The notes beneath the pieces are model-generated. The model saw nothing but the letters and a program-made list of their open reading frames with translations. It was not told the DNA's origin and searched no databases. 64,000 nt of DNA from Arcobacter aquimarinus (GTDB taxonomy: Bacteria > Campylobacterota > Campylobacteria > Campylobacterales > Arcobacteraceae), in the NCBI RefSeq assembly GCF_013177635.1, contig NZ_CP030944.1:1302001-1366000 (forward strand), written 5' to 3'. The stretch's first letter is position 1; every line of letters begins with the position of its first letter. Below, piece after piece: positions 1-10,170 of this stretch. A program made the translations under genes and the position numbers.

Positions 1-24
1 TTCTCATTGGGAGCTAGTTTTTAA
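1..24 (+). CDS. C-terminal end of an upstream gene, cut by the window edge
   Basis: Only seven codons are visible, reading FSLGASF and then TAA. The stop overlaps the mqnC start codon (TAATG), the kind of arrangement expected for translational coupling. The last residues alternate hydrophobic and small residues and end in Phe, which resembles the C-terminal strand of an outer-membrane beta-barrel protein. Eight codons cannot prove this, and the frame could be open by chance. Confidence 0.35.
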   Translation, partial: FSLGASF

Positions 25-1097
25 TGGTTAAAAGAATTGAAGTTGATTTGAAAAAACGACTTACCAATGAAGATGCATTAAATTTAATAAAAAATGCATC
101 CCTTTTAGAGTTAGGTCAAATGGCAAGCAATAAAAAAGCTGAGTTACATCCTGAAAAAATTACTACATTCATAGTTGATAGAAATATTAATTATACAAAT
201 GTTTGTTGGGTTGATTGTAAGTTTTGTGCTTTTTTTAGACATGGAAAAGATGAAGATTCTTATGTTTTAAAATTTGATGAAATTGATGAAAAAATAGAAG
301 AATTATTAGCAATCGGTGGAACACAAATACTTTTTCAAGGTGGAGTTCATCCAAAATTGAAAATTGATTATTATGAAGAGTTAGTCAATCATATTCATAC
401 GAAGTATCCTCAAATCACTATACATGGCTTTTCAGCGATTGAAATTGATTTTATTGCAAGGATTTCAAAAATTTCAAAATTAGAAGTTTTAAAAAGATTA
501 CAAGCAAAAGGTTTAAGTTCAATTCCAGGAGCTGGTGCTGAAATTTTATCTGATAGAGTAAGAGATGTAATTGCTCCTAAAAAAATGGATACAAAAGATT
601 GGTTAGAAATTCATAGACTTGCGCATTCAATTGGTATGAAAACAACAGCAACTATGATGTTTGGAACAGTAGAAACAGATGAAGAAATAGTTGAACATTG
701 GGAACACTTAAGAAAACTACAAGATGAAACAGCTGGATTTAGAGCCTTTATTATGTGGTCTTTTCAAGGTAAAAATACAAAACTACTTGAGGAACATCCT
801 GAAATCAAACCTCAATCATCAAATAGATATTTAAGATTATTAGCTGTTTCAAGATTATATTTAGATAATTTTCAAAATATGCAAAGTTCTTGGGTTACAC
901 AAGGTTCTTACATAGGTCAATTAGCTTTAAAATTTGGTGCAAATGATTTAGGAAGCACTATGATGGAAGAAAATGTTGTAAAAGCAGCAGGTGCTGCTAA
1001 TAGAATGAATCAAGAGGAAATGATAAGATTGATAAAAGATATTGGTGAATATCCAGCAAAAAGAAATACAGCTTATGAGATTTTAGAAAGGTTTTAA
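24..1097 (+). CDS. mqnC: Cyclic dehypoxanthine futalosine synthase, radical SAM enzyme MqnC
   Basis: This 357-residue enzyme catalyses the radical SAM cyclisation of dehypoxanthine futalosine in the futalosine route to menaquinone, the respiratory quinone of Campylobacterota. The radical SAM cluster motif CxxxCxxC is at C61, C65 and C68. The MqnC-type segments FQGGVHP (about residues 104-110) and SSIPGAGAEILSD (about 165-177) follow, and the length is typical. MqnE is the closest paralogue, but those segments favour MqnC. The ATG overlaps the stop of the preceding frame, so the gene is probably translated by coupling. It is separated from the M16-family gene by six bases. Confidence 0.93.
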   Translation: MVKRIEVDLKKRLTNEDALNLIKNASLLELGQMASNKKAELHPEKITTFIVDRNINYTNVCWVDCKFCAFFRHGKDEDSYVLKFDEIDEKIEELLAIGGTQILFQGGVHPKLKIDYYEELVNHIHTKYPQITIHGFSAIEIDFIARISKISKLEVLKRLQAKGLSSIPGAGAEILSDRVRDVIAPKKMDTKDWLEIHRLAHSIGMKTTATMMFGTVETDEEIVEHWEHLRKLQDETAGFRAFIMWSFQGKNTKLLEEHPEIKPQSSNRYLRLLAVSRLYLDNFQNMQSSWVTQGSYIGQLALKFGANDLGSTMMEENVVKAAGAANRMNQEEMIRLIKDIGEYPAKRNTAYEILERF

Positions 1098-1103
1098 AAT
1101 CTA

Positions 1104-2396
1104 ATGAAAATAAAATATTTTTTCTTAATTATAATAGCAATTTTACAAGGGAGTTTAATGGGTGCTACAATAAAGCATATAGATATAAAAGGTATTTCTA
1201 TACCTATAATTTTTGAAGAACAAAGAAATTTACCAATTTTAAATTTACAATTAGTTTTTAAGAATTCTGGTTATATTCAAGACGAAGATAAAAGTGGCTT
1301 AGCAAGTTTATCTTCAAAACTTTTAAATGAAGGAACAAAAGAGTTGGGAGCAACAAAATTTGCAGAACAACTTGATGAAAATGCAATTACAATAAATAGT
1401 TCGAATGGTTTTGAAACTTTTGTAATTGAAGTTTCAAGCTTAAAAGACAAATCTTCAAAAGCTATAAATTTATTAAATGATTTATTAAAATCACCAAATT
1501 TAACACAAAATAGTTTAGATAAACTAAAAACGATACAAATTGGTGCATTAAAAAGAAAAGAAAATGATTTTGATTATGTTTCAAGTAATCAATTAAAATC
1601 TATTTTATTTAAAAATACTGCTTTAGAAAATCCAGCTTCAGGAACAGTTGATACTATTTCAAAAATTCAACTAGAAGATATTGAAACTTTTTTAAATAAA
1701 ACTTTATCTTTAGAAAATTTAATTATTGTTGCAGGAGGAGATTTTTCTTTAGAAGAATTTGAAGATTTAATAAAATCTACTTTAGAAAATATAAAATCAT
1801 CAAAAGAAATTGAAAATAAAAAAGTAAAATTCACTTCTAAAAAAGAGAAAAAAACACTATTAAAAGAGACTGAACAAGCCTATATTTATTTTGGAAGTTC
1901 TTTTAATATTGATTCAAAAGATGAAGAAAATTATAAAGCAAAAGTTGCTTCATTTATTTTAGGTGGTGCTGGTTTTGGTTCTAGATTAATGGAAGAAATT
2001 AGAGTAAAAAGAGGATTAGCATATAGTGCTTATGGTTCAATTTCTATTAATAAATCTCACACTTATTTTAGTGGATATTTACAAACTAAAAATGAAAATT
2101 CAGATGAGGCTATTAAATTAGTTGAAGAAATAATTGAAGGTTTCGTAACAAATGGTGTTACTCAAGAAGAACTTGATGCTGCAAAAAACTTTTTAACAGG
2201 AAGTGAACCTTTAAGAAGTGAAACATTAGCTCAAAGATTAAATAGAGCTTTTACTCTTTATTATAGAGGTTTAGAACCTGATTATGCAAAAAAAGAGTTA
2301 GATAAAATTCAAAATTTAAAACTCGAAGATTTAAATAAATATATTAAATCACATAATGAAATAAATAATTTAACATTCTCAATAGTAAGGAAATAA
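1104..2396 (+). CDS. M16 (insulinase-like) family protein without the zinc motif
   Basis: The 430-residue protein has a hydrophobic signal peptide (residues 1-20, cleavage likely near Gly20-Ala21), so it should act in the periplasm. It has the two-lobed M16 architecture, and the C-terminal lobe keeps the typical [22 protein letters not shown] block. The HxxEH zinc-binding motif expected near residues 68-72 reads S-L-S-S-K, so it should be catalytically inactive. Such subunits usually pair with an active M16 partner or act as a scaffold, and no partner is in the window. The gene lies in a tight run with mqnC and gltX. Confidence 0.85.
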   Translation: MKIKYFFLIIIAILQGSLMGATIKHIDIKGISIPIIFEEQRNLPILNLQLVFKNSGYIQDEDKSGLASLSSKLLNEGTKELGATKFAEQLDENAITINSSNGFETFVIEVSSLKDKSSKAINLLNDLLKSPNLTQNSLDKLKTIQIGALKRKENDFDYVSSNQLKSILFKNTALENPASGTVDTISKIQLEDIETFLNKTLSLENLIIVAGGDFSLEEFEDLIKSTLENIKSSKEIENKKVKFTSKKEKKTLLKETEQAYIYFGSSFNIDSKDEENYKAKVASFILGGAGFGSRLMEEIRVKRGLAYSAYGSISINKSHTYFSGYLQTKNENSDEAIKLVEEIIEGFVTNGVTQEELDAAKNFLTGSEPLRSETLAQRLNRAFTLYYRGLEPDYAKKELDKIQNLKLEDLNKYIKSHNEINNLTFSIVRK

Positions 2397-2398
2397 TT

Positions 2399-3700
2399 TT
2401 GTTAAGATTTGCCCCAAGTCCAACAGGTGATATGCATATTGGAAATTTAAGAGTTGCCATTTTTAATTATATTGTATCAAAACAGTTAAAAGAAGATTTG
2501 ATTATAAGAATTGAAGATACAGATAAAGAACGAAACATAGATGGAAAAGACAAAGAAATTTTAGAGATATTAAATCTTTTTTCTATTGAATATAAAAGTG
2601 TTGTTCATCAAAGTGATGCTTTAAAATATCATCAAAAAATAGCTCTTCAATTAATGACTCAAAAAAAGGCATTTGCATGTTTTTGTAGTGATGATAAGCT
2701 TGATGAATTAAGACAAAAAGCAGAAATTGAGAAAAGACCTTTTAGATATGATGATTTTTGTGAAAATTTATCTGATGAAACAGTTTTAAATACAAATGCA
2801 CCTTTTACAGTACGTATCAAAAGACCTGAACAAAATATCAAATTTACTGACCTTTTAAAAGGTGATTTTGATTATGCACCTTTTGATGTTGATTCATTTA
2901 TTATTTTAAGGCAAGATAAAACGCCAACTTATAACTATGCTTGTGCAATTGACGATATGTTAATGGATATTTCTGTGGTTATTCGTGGTGAAGATCATGT
3001 TTCAAATACACCAAAACAAATACATATTAGAAACTCTTTAGGATATGATAAAGAGATAAAATATGTTCATTTACCAATTATTTTAAATGCTCAAACTGGT
3101 AAAAAAATGAGCAAAAGAGATGATGCAAGTAGTGTTAAATGGCTAATTGAACAAGGTTTTTTACCAAGTGCAATTGCTAATTATCTTGTACTTATGGGAA
3201 ATAAAACTCCAACTGAAATTTTTACTTTAGAAGAAGCAATTGAATGGTTTAAAATTGAAAATGTTTCAAAAAGTGCTGCAAAATTTGATATTGATAAATT
3301 AAGATTTATAAATAGAAAACATATAGAAATGCTTGATGAAATGAGATTGTCAAAAATTTTAGGTTTTGCTGATATTGATATTGGAAAGCTTGGAAAAATT
3401 TTCTTAGAAGAAGCAAGTACAATAAAAGAGATAAAAGAAAAAATATCTCCAATTTTTGCACCAAAAAACTCTTGTGAAGGTTTTGAGGAAGAATTTTTAA
3501 AATTAAAAGAGTGTTTACAAAAAGCACCATTTTTTCAGGATTATGAAGAATTAAAAAAATATGTAATGGAACAAACAGGATTAAAAGGTAAAAATCTGTT
3601 TAAACCATTAAGATATATTTTAACTGGTGTTGACAATGGTCCAAATATTTCAGATATTTATCCTTTAATTAAAAATTATTTAGGAGAAATTATAAAATGA
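2399..3700 (+). CDS. gltX: Glutamyl-tRNA synthetase, GluRS2-like
   Basis: A class I aminoacyl-tRNA synthetase of 433 residues that charges tRNA with glutamate in the cytosol. The HIGH motif is H13-I-G-N and the KMSKR loop is near residues 236-240. The N-terminus ([17 protein letters not shown]) and short length match the second GluRS of Campylobacterota. From knowledge of Helicobacter GltX2, that enzyme mischarges tRNA-Gln to feed the GatCAB amidotransferase. That specificity is inferred here, not visible. The start is TTG, chosen because TAAGGA at about 2386-2391 sits in front of it inside the end of the M16 gene and the class I motif begins immediately. Confidence 0.92.
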   Translation: MLRFAPSPTGDMHIGNLRVAIFNYIVSKQLKEDLIIRIEDTDKERNIDGKDKEILEILNLFSIEYKSVVHQSDALKYHQKIALQLMTQKKAFACFCSDDKLDELRQKAEIEKRPFRYDDFCENLSDETVLNTNAPFTVRIKRPEQNIKFTDLLKGDFDYAPFDVDSFIILRQDKTPTYNYACAIDDMLMDISVVIRGEDHVSNTPKQIHIRNSLGYDKEIKYVHLPIILNAQTGKKMSKRDDASSVKWLIEQGFLPSAIANYLVLMGNKTPTEIFTLEEAIEWFKIENVSKSAAKFDIDKLRFINRKHIEMLDEMRLSKILGFADIDIGKLGKIFLEEASTIKEIKEKISPIFAPKNSCEGFEEEFLKLKECLQKAPFFQDYEELKKYVMEQTGLKGKNLFKPLRYILTGVDNGPNISDIYPLIKNYLGEIIK

Positions 3701-3969
3701 TAGATGCTTTATTGAGTTCACTATTTACAGTTATTTTAAGTATCATATTTTTATATAAATGGGTTGTTATTATAAGTGCCATTTTAAGTTGGGTAAGACC
3801 AGATCCTTATAATCCAATAGTACAAATGCTTTATAGATTGACAGAACCAGCTTATGCTTTTATACGAAGATATATACCAACAGTAGTTGGAGGAATGGAT
3901 TTAGCTCCTATTATTTTAATTTTTGGACTAATTTTTTTAGAAACATTTCTTAGAAATTTAGCTTTTTAA
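3697..3969 (+). CDS. YggT family small membrane protein
   Basis: This 90-residue protein has two hydrophobic helices (about residues 5-30 and 65-88) separated by the conserved loop [20 protein letters not shown], which is characteristic of the YggT family. The family is inner-membrane and has been linked to osmotic protection and to the cell-division or envelope machinery in other bacteria, but its biochemical role is not settled. The ATG overlaps the gltX stop by four bases (ATGA), so the gene is coupled to gltX. The lytic transglycosylase starts six bases downstream. Confidence 0.88.
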   Translation: MIDALLSSLFTVILSIIFLYKWVVIISAILSWVRPDPYNPIVQMLYRLTEPAYAFIRRYIPTVVGGMDLAPIILIFGLIFLETFLRNLAF

Positions 3970-3974
3970 TAATT

Positions 3975-5630
3975 ATGAAAAAACCTTTTTTTACTTTAAG
4001 TATATTTTTATTATTGAATTTTTCTGATGCGAATGCATCAAATACGGATTTTTTGCAAAAAGATTTTAGAGTAACTCTTGAATGGTTGGAACAAAAACCA
4101 AAATCTTATGCTAAAGATTTTTTTATTTTACAGTATTTAAATCAAGAAAATTTACCATTTGAAAATGCAAAAATTGCTTATGAAATGGGAAATGGAACAA
4201 ACGCAACACTAAAAAAAGTTTTTAATGAAAAATATAATAAAAAAGCTCCTATTGATTTAAAATGTTATAGAGCAACTATTGAACAATTAAAACAAGAAGA
4301 TTCAAAATGTATTGCATTAGGATTATCACTTCAAGAAGCAACACAAATTTCAAAAAAAGATTTAGAATATTTTATAAGTCAACTTGATCCTTACCCTACT
4401 TTAAAAAATGATTTAAAGATAATCGCATCAAATGACCCTTTTTCTTCTTTAATTAAATCTGACATGAATAGATTTTTTAGATTATTTTTTGATTTGGGTG
4501 AAAATTATAGAGTTAAGTTTTTTAATAAATCTTTTTCCCCTCAATTGATAAATGAAATTTATAAAGATAAAAATTTTGAAAAATTCTTAAGATATGTTAT
4601 TTATAATAAAAAACTTTCAAATATACAAAAATCTCTTTTTATTTTAAAAGATAATAAAACTTTAGCTCCCCATATTAGTTTTTTATTAGGAATTAATGCA
4701 ATAAATAACAATAATTTAGATGTTGCTAATAGTTTCTTTTTAGATAGTTATAAAAAATCATATCTAAGAACTGATAAAGACAAATCTCTTTTTTGGCTAT
4801 ATTTAGTAAACAATGATCAATCTTTTTTACAAGAATTATCAAATAGTTGGGATAATAGTATTTATACTTTATATGCAAAAGAATTGTTAAATTTAGAATC
4901 AAATAATATTGTATATGATGTTAAAATAAAAAATAAAAAAAGCAATTTTGATATTCATGATGCTTTTAAATGGATGGAAGTAGTATCAGATACTAAAAAA
5001 AATTTAGATGAAAATAAACTTAAAAAGTATGAAGAAATTTTTTCTGACAAAAATACAATACCACATTTAGCTTATATTTTAGAAAGGTATAATAAGTATA
5101 AGACACAATATTTTATAACTCCATATAGAGATATAGTAGGAAAATATGATATTTATAAACAAGTATTGATTTACTCTATAGCAAGACAAGAGAGTCATTT
5201 TATACCCTCTTCTATTTCATTCTCTTCAGCACAAGGAGTTATGCAAATAATGCCATTTTTATCTCTTGATATTTCAAAAAAATTAAATGAGGAATACAAC
5301 ATCTATGAACAATTTATTCCAAATAAAAATATAAAATATGGAAGTTTTCATTTAGATACTTTAATGAAACAATTTGATAATAATCCTTTATTTATTGCTT
5401 ACGCATACAATGGTGGAGCAGGATATACAAGAACCCAATTAAAAAAAGGTCTATTTAAAGAAAAAAATAAATTTGAACCTTTTTTGAGTATGGAAATGAT
5501 TTCGTATAGTGAAACAAGAGAATATGGGAAAAAAGTTCTAGCTAATTATCACATCTATAATAACTATTTGAATAGTGAAAACAAAGTTTCACTATCAACT
5601 ATTTTTCAAAGTTTAGTATCGCCCTACTAG
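3975..5630 (+). CDS. Soluble lytic murein transglycosylase (Slt-type)
   Basis: This 551-residue periplasmic enzyme cleaves the MurNAc-GlcNAc bond of peptidoglycan to give 1,6-anhydro ends. A signal peptide covers about residues 1-21. The middle is rich in helices, as in the superhelical U and L domains of Slt70. The catalytic SLT domain is C-terminal, with the catalytic Glu in ARQESHF (about residue 405), the GVMQIMP block and the AYNGGAGYTR segment. The gene overlaps convergently by 32 bases with the lipoprotein gene on the opposite strand. Slt70 is somewhat longer, so this is a compact member. Confidence 0.9.
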   Translation: MKKPFFTLSIFLLLNFSDANASNTDFLQKDFRVTLEWLEQKPKSYAKDFFILQYLNQENLPFENAKIAYEMGNGTNATLKKVFNEKYNKKAPIDLKCYRATIEQLKQEDSKCIALGLSLQEATQISKKDLEYFISQLDPYPTLKNDLKIIASNDPFSSLIKSDMNRFFRLFFDLGENYRVKFFNKSFSPQLINEIYKDKNFEKFLRYVIYNKKLSNIQKSLFILKDNKTLAPHISFLLGINAINNNNLDVANSFFLDSYKKSYLRTDKDKSLFWLYLVNNDQSFLQELSNSWDNSIYTLYAKELLNLESNNIVYDVKIKNKKSNFDIHDAFKWMEVVSDTKKNLDENKLKKYEEIFSDKNTIPHLAYILERYNKYKTQYFITPYRDIVGKYDIYKQVLIYSIARQESHFIPSSISFSSAQGVMQIMPFLSLDISKKLNEEYNIYEQFIPNKNIKYGSFHLDTLMKQFDNNPLFIAYAYNGGAGYTRTQLKKGLFKEKNKFEPFLSMEMISYSETREYGKKVLANYHIYNNYLNSENKVSLSTIFQSLVSPY

Positions 5631-6078
5631 ATTTTGAATCAAATAACTCTAAAGAAATTCTACCTTCAGTTATTGAATCAAATTTAACTAAATAGTAATT
5701 CCCCCAATAATTTTTCATCATTAAGCCTTTAAATCTTTCATCATCTTTTTCGATTTTTTCTATTAAAGTAGCTTCTTTTTTATTCAATAAAAGCTCATAA
5801 TCATTTTTATTAATATCTTGTTCTTCAAGATTAGTAAAAAATATTGAAACCAAAAAACTTTCATTTTCATCGTTATAAATTTCATCATTTATTTTATTTA
5901 AATATGTAGAAATAAATATTACTTCAACTTCACCATTATTTAAAATATCAACCTTTTTTGTAAACTGAACACTATTAGCTTCTATATCTTTCTTATCAAA
6001 ATATCTAAATGCACTATTTTTATCACCACATGCTGTAATTAAAAATAATAAAAACAATAAAAATAAATTTTTAAACAC
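5599..6078 (-). CDS. Small lipoprotein of unknown function
   Basis: This 159-residue protein begins with a strongly hydrophobic signal peptide and a lipobox (LITAC, Cys17), so it should be acylated and membrane-anchored. The mature part is acidic and beta-rich with no family I recognise. Its last codons overlap the end of the transglycosylase gene in a convergent arrangement. A ribosome site (GGGAGAAAAT) precedes the ATG. It probably has its own promoter in the AT-rich region 6,079-6,218, which it shares divergently with the next gene. Confidence 0.8.
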   Translation of the reverse strand: MFKNLFLLFLLFLITACGDKNSAFRYFDKKDIEANSVQFTKKVDILNNGEVEVIFISTYLNKINDEIYNDENESFLVSIFFTNLEEQDINKNDYELLLNKKEATLIEKIEKDDERFKGLMMKNYWGNYYLVKFDSITEGRISLELFDSKSSRAILNFEK

Positions 6079-6218
6079 ATTTTCTCCCTACTAAGTAATT
6101 ACTTATTGTACAATTTTTAGCCTTTTAAAAAAATTTTTATTATTTTTATTATTGTTTCAATAAAAAATTATTAAAAAAATGATAGCATTAAAAATAAAAT
6201 ATAATATTAAGAAAAGTT

Positions 6219-6599
6219 ATGAATAAAAAAGAAAGAATCAAGATACATGGTAAACTACAAAGTAGTCTAAGAAAAAATTCTCCAGATGTTACTTATTCTA
6301 ATATTATGAATTCAGGATATATAGATATTAAAGAAAAATATAAACCAAAATTTTTGATTTTTCAAATAATATTAAGTTTTATTTTAGTGGCACTTTTATT
6401 TTATTTTGAGTTATTTATTTTCGTGATTATATTTGTATTAAATTATATAGTAACTTGGATTTATTCTTTTGTGTCTATTCTTAAAAATAATTTTAAAAAT
6501 AAAAATAATAAATTATTTTGGTTTACTCTTATTTTTTTTATACCTTTTAGTGCTTTTGTTTATCCTGATTTTAAAAGAATACAAACAATTAAAAATTAA
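6219..6599 (+). CDS. Small integral membrane protein, unknown
   Basis: A 126-residue protein with a basic soluble N-terminus of about 45 residues and then three hydrophobic segments (about 46-67, 69-88 and 101-114). No motif identifies it. The composition is very Phe/Ile/Asn-rich, as expected for a low-GC genome. The ribosome site is weak (AAGAAAAG shortly before the ATG), so the start is less certain than for its neighbours. It stands alone between the lipoprotein and mobB genes. Confidence 0.6.
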   Translation: MNKKERIKIHGKLQSSLRKNSPDVTYSNIMNSGYIDIKEKYKPKFLIFQIILSFILVALLFYFELFIFVIIFVLNYIVTWIYSFVSILKNNFKNKNNKLFWFTLIFFIPFSAFVYPDFKRIQTIKN

Positions 6600-6663
6600 G
6601 AAGAAAGTATCTCTTTATTGAAACTAAATTTAATTTAACAATCATTTAGATAAAATCCGACTT

Positions 6664-7161
6664 ATGAATAAAAAAAGATTAGTAGTAGCCTTTTCAGGTC
6701 CATCAAATAGTGGTAAAACAACAGCCATTGTAAAAGTTGCAAGTATTCTTCAAGATCAAGGTTTTAAGGTATGTATTGTAAAACATGATCCAAAAGATAA
6801 AGCTATGTTTGATAGAGAAGGAAAAGATTCCTTTAAATTTTCTCAAACGGGTGCTGATGTTGCAGTTGTAAGCCCAAATAAAACAACTTTATTTAAAAAA
6901 TCTACATCTACAATTGATGAATTAATAGAACTTTTTGAAGATTTTGATTATTTATTAGTTGAAGGATTAAAAACTTTAGAGCTTCCTAGAATTTCGATTT
7001 TTAGAGATAGATTAGATGAGAGTTATTTTAATGTAACAGATGCAATTGCTTGTGATGAAACTATTGATGAAAATGATATTCCAAACAATATTGAAAAATT
7101 AGATTTAAATAATCCAGAAGATTTAATCTTTTGGATAAATAAAAATGCAAAAAGAGTGTAA
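6664..7161 (+). CDS. mobB: Molybdopterin-guanine dinucleotide biosynthesis adaptor MobB
   Basis: A 165-residue P-loop GTPase with Walker A motif GPSNSGKT at residues 12-19, followed by the MobB pattern of KHDPKDK (about 40-46), a block around [16 protein letters not shown], and [12 protein letters not shown]. MobB assists MobA and the insertion of molybdenum cofactor into enzymes such as nitrate reductase or formate dehydrogenase. MobA is not in the window. The gene is two bases from fbp and probably co-transcribed with it. Confidence 0.9.
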   Translation: MNKKRLVVAFSGPSNSGKTTAIVKVASILQDQGFKVCIVKHDPKDKAMFDREGKDSFKFSQTGADVAVVSPNKTTLFKKSTSTIDELIELFEDFDYLLVEGLKTLELPRISIFRDRLDESYFNVTDAIACDETIDENDIPNNIEKLDLNNPEDLIFWINKNAKRV

Positions 7162-7163
7162 AA

Positions 7164-8006
7164 ATGCAAGAAATAATTAAAGCAATTGAAGAATCAGCTA
7201 TAAAAATAAAATATTTAATTGAAACTGGTGATACAGGAAAAAGTGAATCTGAAAACTCAACTGGTGATACTCAATTAAAACTTGATATTGAAAGTGATGA
7301 GATTATTGAGAATATTTTCAAAAAAATTCCAAGTATTAAAGCAATAGTTAGTGAAGAACAAGAAGCTATAGTTGATTTACATGAAAATGGTAAATATCTA
7401 ATTGCTTATGATCCACTTGATGGTTCATCTTTAGTTGATGTAAATCTTTCAGTTGGTTCAATTTTTGGTATTTATGAAAATGAATTTAATGCAAAAAATA
7501 TAGTTGCTTCTGTTTATGTTGTATTTGGTCCAAGAGTTGAAATGGTTGTAACTACAACAGATGTAAAAATGTATAGATTATTAAATGGTGAATTTAAATT
7601 TATTCAAAATATTAAACTAAATGAAAAAGGTAAATTAAATGCTCCTGGGTCTACTCAAAACTGTTGGGCACCATTTCATAAACAATTAATTGATGATATT
7701 TTCAACGATGGTTACAGATTAAGATATTCTGGTGGAATGGTTCCAGATCTTCATCAAATATTACTAAAAGGTGGAGGATTATTCTCATATCCAGGAACAA
7801 GTGATAGACCAAAAGGAAAATTAAGACAATTATTTGAAGTTTTCCCATTTGCATTAGCTTATGAAAAAGCTGGTGGGCAAGCTGTTGATGGATTTAAAAG
7901 AGTTTTAGAAGTGCAAACTACTCATATTCATGACACAACTCCATGTTTTTTTGGTTCAAATACTGAAATAAAAAGAGTTTTAGAAGTTTATAGTAAAAAT
8001 GTCTGA
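7164..8006 (+). CDS. fbp: Fructose-1,6-bisphosphatase, class I
   Basis: The 280-residue enzyme hydrolyses fructose 1,6-bisphosphate to fructose 6-phosphate in gluconeogenesis. The metal- and substrate-binding motif [20 protein letters not shown] is at about residues 80-99, preceded by SEEQE, which provides further metal ligands. The sugar-phosphate binding region around [12 protein letters not shown] is present. Together with pckA and maeB in this window it fits growth on organic acids. It overlaps the next small gene by eight bases. Confidence 0.95.
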   Translation: MQEIIKAIEESAIKIKYLIETGDTGKSESENSTGDTQLKLDIESDEIIENIFKKIPSIKAIVSEEQEAIVDLHENGKYLIAYDPLDGSSLVDVNLSVGSIFGIYENEFNAKNIVASVYVVFGPRVEMVVTTTDVKMYRLLNGEFKFIQNIKLNEKGKLNAPGSTQNCWAPFHKQLIDDIFNDGYRLRYSGGMVPDLHQILLKGGGLFSYPGTSDRPKGKLRQLFEVFPFALAYEKAGGQAVDGFKRVLEVQTTHIHDTTPCFFGSNTEIKRVLEVYSKNV

Positions 8007-8205
8007 TCACGAAGAAATTATAATTGACGAATGGGATTTAAAACTAGATAAAATGCTAGTTGAATTGAAAAATTGTCAAGAATCAAATAGTTTAAAATCT
8101 TGTACTCCTTGTAGTCAATTTTTTGAATGTCAATTAAGAAAAAAATATGTCGTTGCCGTATATGAATCTATGAATAAAGGTTCTGGCGGTGGATTTGAAT
8201 TTTAA
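7999..8205 (+). CDS. Small conserved Cys-containing protein, unknown
   Basis: This 68-residue acidic protein has the cysteine pattern CxPCxxxxxCQL around residues 35-46, which could bind a metal, and a glycine-rich C-terminus (GSGGGFEF). It overlaps the end of fbp by eight bases and ends 15 bases before metG, with AAAAAGAGG as the metG ribosome site. Translational coupling to fbp is likely. I cannot assign a function. Its fixed place between fbp and metG suggests a housekeeping role in this group, which is an inference. Confidence 0.7.
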   Translation: MSDHEEIIIDEWDLKLDKMLVELKNCQESNSLKSCTPCSQFFECQLRKKYVVAVYESMNKGSGGGFEF

Positions 8206-8220
8206 AAAAAAGAGGTAAAA

Positions 8221-10170
8221 ATGCAAGAATCTTGTAAAAATGTTTATATCACAACCCCAATTTATTATGTAAATGATGTAGCTCATATAGGTCATGCTTA
8301 CACAACTATCATTGCTGATATGTTAGCAAGATACTCTAGACTTATGGGACATAATACTTATTTTTTGACAGGAACAGATGAACATGGTCAAAAAATTTCT
8401 CAAAGTGCAGAAGCAAAAGGAAAAACAGCAAAAGAATATGCGGATGAAATTTCTGGTAAATTTAGAACTTTATGGGATGATTTTGATATAACATATGATA
8501 AATTTATAAGAACTACTGATGAAGAACATAAAATAGGTGTTCAAAAAGCTTTTGAAACAATGTATGAAAAAGGTGATATTTATAAAGGAGAATATGAAGG
8601 TTTTTATTGTGTTCCTTGTGAGACATTTTTTACAGAAAAACAACTTGTAGATGAACAATTCTGTCCTGAATGTGGAAGAGCTACAAATATTGTAAAAGAA
8701 GAAAGTTATTTCTTTAAATTATCAAAATATGAAGAAAAACTTCTTAAATGGTATGAAGAAAATGAAGATTGCATTTTACCTAGAAGTAAAAAAAATGAAA
8801 TAGTTAACTTTGTAAAAAGTGGATTAAAAGATTTATCAATTTCAAGAACATCTTTTGATTGGGGAGTAAAATTACCAGAATCAATGAATGAACCAAAACA
8901 TGTTATGTATGTTTGGTTAGATGCACTTATGAACTATATCACAGCTTTAGGATATGGAACTGACAATAAAGATATGGATTTCTGGCCTGCAAATGTACAA
9001 CTTGTAGGAAAAGATATCTTAAGATTCCATGCTATTTATTGGCCAGCATTTTTAATGTCTTTGGAATTACCTCTTCCAAAACATATTACAGCTCATGGTT
9101 GGTGGACAAGAGATGGTGAAAAAATGTCTAAATCAAAAGGTAATGTAGTAAATCCTAAAGAAGTAGCTGATGCTTATGGACTTGATGCATTTAGATATTT
9201 TATGTTAAGAGAAGTTCCATTTGGGCAAGATGGAGATTTTTCACAAAAAGCTCTAATTGATAGAATTAACTCAGATTTAGGAAATGATTTAGGAAATTTA
9301 TTAAATAGAATTTCTGGAATGAGTGGAAAATATTTTGATTATAAAGTAAGCTCAATTGATGTTGAGAAATTCCATAAAAAAGAATTAAATGAAGTTCAAA
9401 CTATTTTAGATGGATTAGAAAACTATCTTTACAATATGCAAATAAACAGATATCTTGAAGAAATTTGGAAAGTTTTAACTATTGCAAATAAAGCAATAAA
9501 TGATTATGAACCATGGAATTTAATGAAAGATGGAAAAACTTCTGAAGCTATGGCTTTAGTAGCACTTATCACAAATATTATGGCAAAAGTTGCCCTACTT
9601 TTAGATTCTGTAATGCCTGAAAAAATTAAAATAATTGCTCAATCTTTGGGTATAAATATTGATACTGAAACTTTTAATAAATTGATAAAAAATAAAGAAT
9701 TATTAAAAGATACTGTTATTACAAAAGTTGAACAACTATTTCCAAGAATTGAAGAAGTTTTATTAGCTCAACCTGCAAGTTCAGATGAAACAAAAACGGA
9801 ATGTGAAGTTAAAACTCAAAAAGAAGAAAAAATAGAAGATGATAATTTAATCACAATTGATCAATTCTTCCAAACTACATTAAAAATTGGAACAATTATT
9901 GAAGCAGAAGAAGTTCCAAAATCTGCAAAACTTTTAAAACTACAAGTAGATTTAGGTGAGGGAAAAAATAGACAAATTCTTGCTGGAATTAAAGAGTATT
10001 ATTCTGCTGAAGAATTAATTGGAACTCAAACTTGTGTTGTTGCAAACTTAAAACCTGCAAAACTAATGGGAATGCTAAGTGAAGGTATGTTAATGGCTGC
10101 CAAAGATGAAAACGGCTTATCACTTTTAAGACCAGAAGCTCCAAAAAAATCAGGGACAAAAATAAGCTAG
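8221..10170 (+). CDS. metG: Methionyl-tRNA synthetase
   Basis: The 649-residue class I synthetase charges tRNA-Met, including the initiator tRNA at 18,990. HIGH is at residues 22-25, a CxxC...CxxC zinc knuckle at about 130-152 and KMSKS at 301-305. The C-terminal part from about residue 540 is the OB-fold tRNA-binding/dimerisation domain (Trbp111-like), after a charged linker. An AAAAAGAGG ribosome site precedes the ATG. The stop TAG overlaps the GTG start of the next gene. Confidence 0.97.
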   Translation: MQESCKNVYITTPIYYVNDVAHIGHAYTTIIADMLARYSRLMGHNTYFLTGTDEHGQKISQSAEAKGKTAKEYADEISGKFRTLWDDFDITYDKFIRTTDEEHKIGVQKAFETMYEKGDIYKGEYEGFYCVPCETFFTEKQLVDEQFCPECGRATNIVKEESYFFKLSKYEEKLLKWYEENEDCILPRSKKNEIVNFVKSGLKDLSISRTSFDWGVKLPESMNEPKHVMYVWLDALMNYITALGYGTDNKDMDFWPANVQLVGKDILRFHAIYWPAFLMSLELPLPKHITAHGWWTRDGEKMSKSKGNVVNPKEVADAYGLDAFRYFMLREVPFGQDGDFSQKALIDRINSDLGNDLGNLLNRISGMSGKYFDYKVSSIDVEKFHKKELNEVQTILDGLENYLYNMQINRYLEEIWKVLTIANKAINDYEPWNLMKDGKTSEAMALVALITNIMAKVALLLDSVMPEKIKIIAQSLGINIDTETFNKLIKNKELLKDTVITKVEQLFPRIEEVLLAQPASSDETKTECEVKTQKEEKIEDDNLITIDQFFQTTLKIGTIIEAEEVPKSAKLLKLQVDLGEGKNRQILAGIKEYYSAEELIGTQTCVVANLKPAKLMGMLSEGMLMAAKDENGLSLLRPEAPKKSGTKIS

